From Aristolochia californica (lineage: Eukaryota; Streptophyta; Magnoliopsida; Piperales; Aristolochiaceae): a DNA stretch of 64,000 nucleotides. Where the stretch lies: positions 20,295,720 to 20,359,719 of the forward strand of contig JARWKL010000015.1 in the NCBI GenBank assembly GCA_029961685.1, in the 5' to 3' direction. This document shows, one piece after another, positions 55,401-64,000 of this stretch (its first letter is position 1; every line of letters starts with the position of its first letter). The notes under the pieces were generated by a model. The model was not told the DNA's origin. It made no database searches and worked only from the letters and a program-made list of their open reading frames with translations. A program made the position numbers and the translations under genes.

Positions 55401-58011
55401 ATGGGTACCACTGAGTGCAATGGAAAATCAGAACTTGGTTGTACCTCCTACTGATACTCGGTTATTGTCTTGGTAATTGCTCTTATTGGCCTTTCAATTT
55501 TCGTAGTTCATTAGTTGAGAAGCCTTCTCAATTCATTACTTTATTATTTCTCTGTATTCTAAGAACTCACAATGATGAACACAGGTTTAGGGGACATCCT
55601 CTTCTAGATGCCATTGATTCTCTTCAACCACCTGTGAGGGACATATCTAAACCATTACGTATGCCAATATGTGATGTCCTCAAGTTGCAGTCAACAGGGC
55701 AGTTAACAGCCACTGGAAAATTAGAGACGGGAGCTATTAAAGCTGGTTTAAAGGTGTGGATGCTTTCTGTACATTTTCGCTTTGGGGCAAAAGCTTGTTT
55801 TTTTGCACTTTGCATAGACAAATGATTATATGGTTGCCAGAAAGTTTTGGTTAGACTGAGACTCTGAACCTTAGGAACTTTCAAGTTACCTATCTCCTAT
55901 GGAACTATAGTTTGTATACTCTAGATTGTCAATCTAGGATAGAACATTTGGATTGTAAAAAAAAAGTCTTGAGATGGGGGATTATTCAGTCCCAAAATTT
56001 CGGTAACTTTATGATAATTGCTGTTGCATTGGCACATACAAATGGTTTTAGGAACTTTAGATATCCCATTGGCAACATGCTTGTGTACAGGCATTGCCAA
56101 TACTGACAACCATTTTTTAATAGATTTTAGCAGAAATTTTTTGGTTAATTTGCAAGATTTTCTTTAGCATAAAGGTTTGATATCTCTAGAGGTGCCTCCT
56201 AGACTTGTTAATTGTTGATTGGTTTACCAACCTCATTTGAGGAAGGATCCTGGATTAACTTCATGCTTCACAGATTTTATATCTGTTTGTGAATCATTGA
56301 GATTATCAAGTAGGAGCAGTTATTTTGTACAGTCCAGATAATTGACTAATTTGGATTTTTCATATTTGAGGTTATTTTGGCAAATGGGTAATAGTCAGCA
56401 TTCTTGGCAAGAGTTAGAACTCCCAGCATTTTCTTGTAGCTTGCTTTTCTTGGCAAGAGGTAGAGCTCTGAGCATTTTCTTGTTGGGAGTTCCTGCTTGC
56501 TCCACCTGAAGCTGTTTCCTGGCCTTGTACAATTTTCATATTAGTTACTTCATTTCCTGATGTTTCTTTAGTAAATCCCAGGATCCTAGCATCCTTTTCT
56601 AGTGATTCAAATTTTGGATATCTTCAATCTGTTATCACTTGTTTTCCTCTTATTTCATCAAATAAACATTGGTTGTTGCTAAAAGGAAACAAGAATGACT
56701 AGGCAAATCAAACTGTAGCCACAGTCTTCCCTTATTGTTTTATTTTCCCCTTATTTCTTCTTCTTCTGCTACTTATTTATCTTCTTCCTTTTCTTATTTA
56801 TCTTCTTGTTCTTCTTGTTTATCTTCTTCTAATTCTTATGTATCTTCTTTTTACTTCTTATTTCTTCTTATAGCTCTGTAATTGTTACTGGATTGCCTAT
56901 GGATACAGGTTTTGGTGATGCCCTTGGGAGATATAGCGACTGTTCGCTCCATAGAATGGGATTCTCACGTTTGCTCGATAGCTAGAGCTGGTGATAGTGT
57001 ATCTGTAGTTCTGCAAGGAATTGATGAAAGTCGAGTAACTACAGGGGGAGTTTTGTGTCACCCAGATTTCCCTGTGGCTGTGGCAACACATTTAGAGTTG
57101 AAAGTCATTATTTTGGATGTCGCGACACCAATTTTAATTGGTTCCCAGGTTGATTTTTAAAGTTTCTCTATTTCGTTTTTTTTTTTTTTTCCTTGGCACT
57201 GTTTACATTAAAGATATACATGAACAGGTGGAGTTTCATATACACCACGCTAAAGAGGCAGGAAGAGTGGTGAAGATTTTGTCAATTCTAGATCCAAAAA
57301 CAGGAAGACCTTCAAAGAGGACACCACGTTGTCTGCTAGCAAAACAAAGTGCAGTGATCGAGGTAAGGCATCATGGCAATGAGATTGATTTTTTAAATAC
57401 ACCTAATTAGTCTTGTGATTCTGTGATTTGGTTCCCCAGTCCACACCCTAGTTACCTCATAATTGGTTGCATGGCTTCCTGAACAATATATTGAATTGGT
57501 AATTTTACTCGAAGCAAATGCTTACCACTACTTTTCCTTCTATTGGTTTCTTTAGTCATCCTGGTGCCATTCACATAAGGCGACAACCCGTATTCATAGT
57601 AATCGACTTGAATACAGTTTAAGTTAATTGACTAATGTTTTACTCGAAAAACCAAGTTCTCTCTACCAGATGTTATACCTGACACAACCTTTACTGAGAT
57701 TGAGTAACCGCTGATACTAGCAGAGTTTAAAAAACTTCCATTTCTCCTGGAGCTGTTTTTTTCTCCCATTCTGTAGTACCTCTTTTAAGATTTTTTTACG
57801 AGACTTGGAATTGTAGCAGGTCTTCAGCATATTACCAATCTAAATCGTTTTCAATTTCTTTATTGTGCAGGTTACTCTTGACAGGCCTGTCTGTGTAGAA
57901 CAATTTTCCAACTGTCGAGGTCTTGGAAGAGCCTTTCTACGAGCTTCAGGAAATACTGTTGCCGTGGGTATTGTGAACAAAACAATTCAACATCAAGATT
58001 TGCCTCAGTAG
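52436..58011 (+). CDS. HBS1: HBS1-like translational GTPase (HBS1/SKI7-type) with RanBP2 zinc finger
   Basis: HBS1 acts with Pelota/Dom34 in the cytosol to rescue stalled ribosomes and is related to eEF1A and eRF3. Eleven coding exons join in frame: 52436-52553, 52754-52912, 53101-53325, 53571-53648, 54001-54332, 54430-54540, 54982-55472, 55585-55753, 56909-57148, 57228-57362 and 57871-58011 (TAG), giving 732 residues. N-terminus: a Tyr/Asp repeat (about 11-38), then a RanBP2-type zinc finger (W55, C57, C60, C71, C74), then a conserved helix and linker ([12 protein letters not shown]). The GTPase has all motifs: G1 GHVDSGKST (306-314), switch I ERERGIT (358-364), G3 DSPGHKDF (383-390), G4 NKMD (447-450) and G5 SAM. 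EF-Tu domains II and III follow ([30 protein letters not shown]). The exon 3 donor (atag|gtctgc) is weak. Plant loci of this type are reported to yield both HBS1 and SKI7-like isoforms by splicing. Confidence 0.95.
52916..52946. repeat. (TG)n microsatellite in HBS1 intron 2
   Basis: About ten TG units follow the exon 2 donor by a few bases. A (TC)n run of about 24 bases lies similarly just after the exon 4 donor at 53690-53714. Confidence 0.85.
55754..56908 (+). other. HBS1 intron 8 (1.15 kb)
   Basis: Joins GAIKAGLK to VLVMPLGD. The last 170 bp before the acceptor form a strong pyrimidine tract built from TTATTTATCTTCTTC-like words (about 56735-56875). A 40-bp similar pair around 'ttcttggcaagag...agcattttcttg' occurs at about 56400 and 56447. 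No mobile element recognised. Confidence 0.65.
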
Positions 58012-59416
58012 AGACCTGCCAAATCTTTGCAGAAGCCAATCAAATACAAACTTCTAAGACAGGCGTGTAAACACTTAACAAAGAGAACTGCATGGATCAC
58101 TTCAGGAAATTCATCGTAAAGAGCTCTTTTATGTCTATCGGGAAACATGCTCCAACGTCTAATGGACTCTCTTCGTCATCTTCTTGTGACCTTGAGGATG
58201 AGATTTGGCGCTGGCAAATTTTTGTAATTTTAGAAGGCACGGTTTTGCGCTGCAGTGACATTTTTTCGAATAATATTTTTTGCATAGCTATGACAAATTG
58301 GCCATCTGTATAATTTCTTCCTTGACCTAAGCTTCAGAGAAGCGGGTTTCCTCTTGCGCAATACTTTCATATGATAGTTTAGCCCACTGGTCCCGTCTCC
58401 TGCTTAAATCGCTGTTCCTGAATTTTCTTCCATTCCTTGAAACTGGTGGGGGTCCTCAACAGGCAGAAGATATGTTTTGTACGAGCTTTTTAGCTACAAC
58501 TAACACAACGGAATTACTCAGCAACTAGGGTTTTTAGGACCCTTTGGACTGAAAGTTTTTTCATTGGACCGCACATGCCGTTCCCCTGATTCACCCCAAA
58601 TACCGATGATGAACCAACTCAACTCCGGTGATTCGATTTGGTTTCTCAAGTTTTCGAACTGGTTCTTGACTTGGCTCGGAACACCGAAATCTAAATTCAT
58701 TCTCAGACATGCAAGAACAGAATAAAAAAAAAGGCATTACTGATGCATGGAACTGGAAACAACTGTGGGCATAGATTGGGTTAAGTCGGCTCTTTTACCA
58801 ATCTATCTTGCCCTGCAAACCCAACTCAAGTTTGTCCTCACAAAAATTTATGCTAAGCAATTAATAAGCATCATGCAGCATTATTAGTTTATAAAATTAA
58901 GCAGTTAGTCTCTTAAGTGACTAATCAAAATACTAGTGGATTCCCACGTTTAGATGACCGGCTACATCTTCTCCTGAAAGACGGGTAGGGGGGAGGGGGG
59001 GCTTCCGTCCTCTTCTCGTCGGGCTTTCCTGTGCTCGTAGTTTTCCACTCAAGGGTGAAGAAGTCACATCTAAGCGTGGATTTCAGTATTGGATACTAGA
59101 TCAGGATCATAAACATTTTGAATTGATTACAATAAAATTGCTTTAGTTCCTACTAATTTTACGTAAAAGAAGGCTCCCAGTATGAACTGAAACCTTTCAC
59201 TATATTCTAAGCAAAATAATTATCGTTAGCTTACTCTTTTCTATTCATTACGTACCGAATTTTGTACTTGCAAGTGAAATTTCATCGCCAAAATGGATAA
59301 CGAAGGGAAACTATGAGCATCTACCCATGACAAAAAGAGGAGAGCAAAAATCGATTGAGCGCCTTACCGTCCCTTCTCTAAAGATGCGCCGCGGGGTTGC
59401 TTTCCTTCAGGCTTTA
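58012..59416. other. Convergent spacer: HBS1 3' UTR and 3' side of the BZR1-domain gene
   Basis: The HBS1 3' UTR probably occupies the first few hundred bp. A G-rich stretch (gggtaggggggagggggggc) lies at 58983-59002. Short open frames exist on both strands without recognisable content. No glycosyl hydrolase family 14 coding sequence is present downstream of the BZR1-domain gene. Confidence 0.6.
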
Positions 59417-60629
59417 CTACCTCTGCGGCGAACCAATTGGAGTGTTCTGATTTGACGCTCTAGCCTCCTGCAAGTACGCCTTCTGATGCTGACCCGATAT
59501 CATCACCAAGGCGCCACCTGAGACCCCGTGCTGCGCGCTATAATACGCCGAGTTGAGTTGCCGTGTTCCCGTCCCGCCAAGCAGGTACGCCGCCACTTCG
59601 TCCCCCGTGGAAAGCGCCAGCGAGAGGTCACGCTCCGGCGCTGGCACTGCCATTCTGTTGTTGGACGATGAAGCGGCCACGTCGAAGCGGCGGCCGGACG
59701 CTGCCGCCGCGGCATCGCTTGATGATGGGGACGTGTGCTGAATGAAATTGGTCTGCCGAGGGGACGCGGTGGTCGAGCAGTCGCCTCCGCCAACGCCGCC
59801 GATGCCGAAGCTACTGCTCGCAGTTGTGGGGCCCGGGGGGCAGTAGCCGCAGGCCGGGCAGCGATGCACTACTGGTCCCTGCAGAAAAGATAAAGATTTG
59901 CATAATGCCTCTGCCTCAAGTACCTCACCTGCTCCTCTCCCTTGGAAAGCGGAGACTTCACGTCTCTCCGACTATTAATCGGCTGTCCAGGATAGTTCAG
60001 AAATTTAAAAAACAATCCGAATAAAAAATATATATCTATAGTAGCTATATTACAGTGTAGATTCCAATAAATGTAAACAGGCGATTTTCATTTTAAATTT
60101 CTTTCATTTTGGTTTCGAATAGAAGAAAAAGAATTCTCAGAAACTGCAGGCAATTATCTGCGGCTATTTTGAATGGATGTGTAGCTGCCAAGCTTTTCAC
60201 TTCCTTGTTTCAGCTATTAGGCAGAATCGAATTTCAAGAAGTGTATGTATTTGAAGCTATTACAGATGCAGAAAAAGATATGGAAGAAAAAGCGGCATAT
60301 TCAAGATGAACAAACAGCAATGGAGGGGGTGGAGGAGTTGGGCTTCCCCTCCAATGGAGTTTTGAGAGCGTGCATACCTTAGTGCGGTATGTTGTACCGT
60401 CTGACTCGATGACCCAGCCGGCTTCTCCGGCGAGGTGCCGTAACACATCATTGATGTCTGCTCTAGGGGGAAGATTGTACCCACCGTGTTTCCTCAGTCC
60501 ATGGAAGATTTTAGTAGTGATGGCTCGTCTCTTCCTCTCTCTCAGCTTCGTCTTCTCCTTGTCGCTCGCACTTCGGCCCTTCTCATCAGCTGATCCTCCT
60601 TCTGCGTTGTTCGATCTCTTCATCTCCAA
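59417..60629 (-). CDS. BZR1-domain transcription factor, short, BAM7/BAM8-like DNA-binding domain
   Basis: Two coding exons, 60629-60378 (84 codons) and 59878-59417 (TAG), join in phase 0 to give 237 residues. Residues about 23-82 form a BES1/BZR1 N-terminal DNA-binding domain ([49 protein letters not shown]). The 'KTKLRER.RRAIT' and 'RADINDV' wording is closer to the BZR1 domain of the beta-amylase-like factors BAM7/BAM8 than to BZR1/BES1 itself (RREREN...). The domain ends at the exon boundary. Exon 2 begins [17 protein letters not shown], a Cys-rich patch, then Ser/Ala-rich sequence, [16 protein letters not shown] and a Gln-rich end. No GSK3-site array, PEST or EAR-like end typical of BZR1/BES1 is obvious. 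Likely nuclear. The start gives a short acidic/basic lead before the domain. Subfamily placement is tentative. Confidence 0.85.
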
Positions 60630-61508
60630 AAATAATAGCTACTCCCGGCGCTTCCCCTAATGAGTCTTATCGGTAGGGTATAATCCAGACGAGGGAGCAG
60701 TTCTGAAGTTGTTTTGAAATTTAAAAATATTTTACTTCTGGAACTCTTATTGGTTTTTTGCAAAGAAGAATAACCTTCTATTCCTCCTTTTTGTCTTCGA
60801 GAATCAAATCATCAAAAGGGTCAGAAGCTCTTTCTGATAATCCATTTCGCGTTTCTTCTGGTTTCTTCTGGTTGCTGGATGGTACAAGCCTTTTTGACCG
60901 TACGAAGTTTTCTTTTCCTCCCAACTTTTTACAGTATCATTTTCAGTTTTCCATAATTAAAAATATTATGCACAAGTGAGAGGAAAAAAGGATCAGCTGA
61001 AAATCCTAAATCAATGTTTCATTAAAAGGTAATAAAATTTCAAATGTCAAGCAATTAAACAAACAGAAATGCCAACTAGTCCTTTCTCATCCTGATTCAT
61101 GTCTCTAGGCAGGCGAAGATGGAAGTCTCGCGTGACACTAGAGGGTGGCTAAAGAAATCATCACGAAAACGACGACAGAAGATGAATCGAAAAGAGTTCA
61201 GTTGACAACGGCGGCGTAAGAGATCAAAAAGTACGTGAACAGAAACATGAGCCGCGTGAAACGCAACATGTAGTTATATCATTACTGTATTTCCAGACAA
61301 ATAATTCATGAAATCCTCTACAGAAATGGTCCCGACCGATCTTCTAAAAGATTCAATAAGGCGTGTACAATTTGGTTGATTCGCTATGAGTTTGCACTCA
61401 CGCTATGTATTTCCTGACGACAAAACAAACATTTCTTATTTCTCACTGGTTGGCCAAAGCGCAGAAGCTGCAGGGACCGTGAGCACGCGGTGCATTTATA
61501 ACTCTGAG

Positions 61509-61675
61509 TTTCATTAAGTATCTAAAAACGAAATTCCGAAATATCAAATCCAGCAGAGTAGATCAGTAGACTACACGAACGATACGAATCAAACAGTTTT
61601 ATATCACAGCACTCCAAACTTCATTAACTTCCTGAAAAACTGAAACTTCGAAACATCAAATCCAACAGAGTAGAC
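61509..61675. repeat. Imperfect direct repeat pair of about 54 bp
   Basis: 'ttcattaagtatctaaaaacgaaattccgaaatatcaaatccagcagagtaga' (61509-61562) recurs as 'ttcattaacttcctgaaaaactgaaacttcgaaacatcaaatccaacagagtaga' (61620-61675). An old local duplication of unknown role. Confidence 0.7.
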
Positions 61676-63971
61676 TTCGGACACGATCACTTCAACTCAA
61701 AGAGACTAACACGGCCAAAAACAGACTTTTTTTCTTTTCACCAAATTAGTTCCACAGTAGCTTGAATCAATTTTCACACCAGGATCTTACGTATCGGAAA
61801 TCCGTATATTCCACAGCCGACAATCAAGTTAAAGCAACAGTCGAATATTAAGAATGAACTGAACATATCAATTATCGACAAGAATTAAAAATTTAAGATA
61901 GATCAAAAATTCGGAAAAAGGAGTTGGGAGTTCAAAACCTTCACAGATGGCGAGACGCGTTTCGGTTCCCAAGGTGAGAGCCTCGATCAGGTCGCTGTTT
62001 AAATGTTGATCGGAAGGTTGCAATCATGGAGGAAGAAACGAAGATCCGGAGCGTTTCCCGAGACGAATGTAAACAGAAACGATTGGTATCTGAACAAGGA
62101 GCCTGGAGAATATCTCTGGTACAGGAACTGGCAGACGAGAATGCCGATCGATGACCGTAGACTGTAGAGCCTCTCTGCAGTCTGCGACTATGCAGGATGC
62201 ACACCGCTCCAAGGTGTGAAACCGCAAATGACGGACCGTGACTCATTATGGGAGAGTTATCGCGGGAACTTGAAAAGATTTTTAATGAAAATTAAATTAA
62301 TTACGTAAATTAAAATTTTTCACTTTTATTTTAGATTTTATGACAAGACCGAACCTGCTATAGATTAGACCGGGTTCAATTCTAGGTTAGATTGGGTTCA
62401 ATTAGACCACCTTTTTTTTTATTTCTTATGTATATTATTTTATTAAAGTTAAATATAAATCGATTTTCCCTTTTCTACGTATATAATTATCATAGCTATT
62501 AATCTTCTCTTTTATAAGTTTTTTCATTAATTCTTTGTAAATACATATTCAACTTAATTGAATTAACTCGTCTAGTTCAAGTTTAGACCAGATCAAGTAG
62601 ACAGGTATTCATGTTTTGAGCCAAAAATCGTTTTCAATATGTGAAAATCGGGAACTTACCTGACCTATCTGGTCTTATTTTGATAACACTGCTTTAAACA
62701 TCGGTATGAGCTAATTAGTTGCTCCATACGACCAGTTAACTAGGCCAATTCCCTTAGGCCCCATTAGTGACCTTGGTTGAAATTTTATATCTTAGGAAAA
62801 TAAAGAGATGCTTTTATTGGGATATATATTTCCAAGAAACATTGGGTATAAAATCCTATTAGTGACTTACTAGGAAATTATATGAATTTTTTTAATATGG
62901 ATAGAGAATAAGAATTTTAATAGAAAAATCATTTTGTGCCTTCATTTCACCCACCCTATAGTGTTTTCTATATTCGAAAAAAGGTTAGTTTTCGCATTCA
63001 ACACCCTTCGTACTATTTCTAAATGTTTTCATATTATAAGTAACCTTATCGAGAGAAGAAAAGGACTATTACCTGTATTGAGGATGACAAGAGACAACAT
63101 TGAGAGGAAGAAACAACCTCGGGATAAGACAGTCTCGCAGTGTCTAAAGAGAAAGGTTAATGTCGCAACATTGATGAGAAAACCTGTATGGAGAGGAAGA
63201 CTAGAGTCGCGAAAGAATTAAGTCGAACAAAAATGAGGTTAACTTGACTTTTTCCCACTAGTGATTTTTCGACCTATCATAACTTGGAAACCTTATTACC
63301 TAGAAAATGATTCAATTTTTCATATAAGAGTTTTTAGACATAAATATATTTCTTGGAAATAGGGGGCACTAATGATTCTGGGAAACACATTTTTACCTAT
63401 AAATGATTTTCTAGTATTTCTTAGAAAAGGCACCAACATGGCTTTAATTTTAAATATTTATCTCACCTTCCTTTTTTTTCAAAGAAAATTTAAATTTAAA
63501 TATTAATTATAGAGCGAGTTAGTTGGAATCTGCTAAGTAAATACTTATTTTAAGAGTGATTCGAGGAACTAGCTTAGGGGGGTAAGTGCACATGACTCAG
63601 GACATGATCTTCATGCGCATTACGCAGTTCATGTCCTGATGTCGTTAGGGAGCGTCGAAATTCATGTCATGTACATGAAGATACATGACTCAAGAGTTCA
63701 TGTCTCAAGAGTAACGGGCGAAAAGTGTTTTCCGCCCGATTTTGAGAATCATCTACATGACTCTCGCGCGGGCTGTCTCTCGGGGCTCTCTCTGCCGCAC
63801 ACCCTCTCTGCCATTTCATTCCCACAACCCTCTCTCGGTGTTGCCGCAACCCTCTCTCGTTCCCGCAGCCCTTTGTCGGTGTTGTCCGCCGCCGTCGCCG
63901 TTGCCTACTAGCCCGTCCCCGTCGCCATCGTCGTTGCCCTTTGGCTCGCAGCTGAGGAAGACGACGATGGT

Positions 63972-64000
63972 TTAATTTTTCCTAAGTTAGGAAAAATTAA
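63972..64000. repeat. Perfect 13-bp inverted repeat at window end
   Basis: ttaatttttccta and its reverse complement taggaaaaattaa are separated by agt. The feature touches the window edge and may be part of a longer palindrome or element end. Confidence 0.8.

Larger units (their letters stand above)
60630..64000. other. Upstream region of the BZR1-domain gene; no further gene recognised
   Basis: The promoter of the minus-strand BZR1-domain gene begins at 60630. The region includes two imperfect repeats (61509-61562 and 61620-61675), a minus-strand open frame at 61941-62246 with no recognised content, an AT-rich stretch (62270-63540), and a GC-rich, pyrimidine-rich block from about 63700 that could be the start of something beyond the window. 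None supports a gene call. Confidence 0.5.

Noticed and set aside
61941..62246. Minus-strand open frame of 101 codons upstream of the BZR1-domain gene
   Set aside because: No recognisable domain, competing frame of similar length on the same strand, no clear splice partners or neighbouring exons. It may be part of a non-coding exon, but coding is not supported.
63639..63975. Ser/Pro/Arg-rich open frames at the right end
   Set aside because: They come from pyrimidine-rich GC sequence and 'ccctctctc' repeats; two overlapping frames are equally open and neither looks like a protein family.

Overview
This is nuclear DNA from a flowering plant. The genes have many GT-AG introns, the encoded proteins are land-plant forms (organellar MetRS, plastid MinE, CPSF30 with a YTH domain, a BZR1-domain factor), and the introns and spacers carry plant LINEs, tRNA-derived SINEs, Copia remnants and TRIM elements. 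Very long TE-filled introns and AT-rich spacers suggest a non-grass angiosperm with a moderately large genome, possibly an early-diverging eudicot or magnoliid. I cannot name the species.

Layout. 1-13796 (+): the 3' part of an organellar methionyl-tRNA synthetase gene; one intron of 11.4 kb holds a nest of retroelements. 15374-19447 (-): MINE1, a plastid-division factor, with a 3.4 kb intron. 20747-28611 (-): CPSF30, the poly(A) factor with CCCH fingers and a YTH domain, including the arrangement that allows a short isoform by premature polyadenylation. 30983-44456 (+): a 19-exon SIT4-phosphatase-associated (SAPS) protein gene with a 2.5 kb LINE in one intron. 47549-50049 (+): DRT111/SFPS, a G-patch and RRM splicing factor. 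52436-58011 (+): HBS1-like ribosome-rescue GTPase with a RanBP2-type zinc finger. 59417-60629 (-): a short BZR1-domain protein. 60630-64000: no gene recognised.

All seven genes were rebuilt exon by exon by joining translated segments at GT-AG junctions and checking that the reading frame is kept through every junction. Six appear complete; MetRS is cut by the left edge. The set is ordinary housekeeping with no operon-like logic, although three neighbours (CPSF30, DRT111, HBS1) act in RNA processing or surveillance.

The less ordinary material is in the mobile DNA and in isoform structure: a tail-to-tail pair of TRIM elements with LTRs of only about 82 bp, nested retroelements with readable target-site duplications, a set of very short tRNA-derived SINEs, a solo LTR upstream of HBS1, a minisatellite in the MINE1 intron, and a BZR1-type protein whose DNA-binding domain resembles that of the beta-amylase-like BAM7/BAM8 proteins but which has no amylase domain. 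I found no convincing new biological system. Calls rest on motif recognition and hand alignment without database searches.
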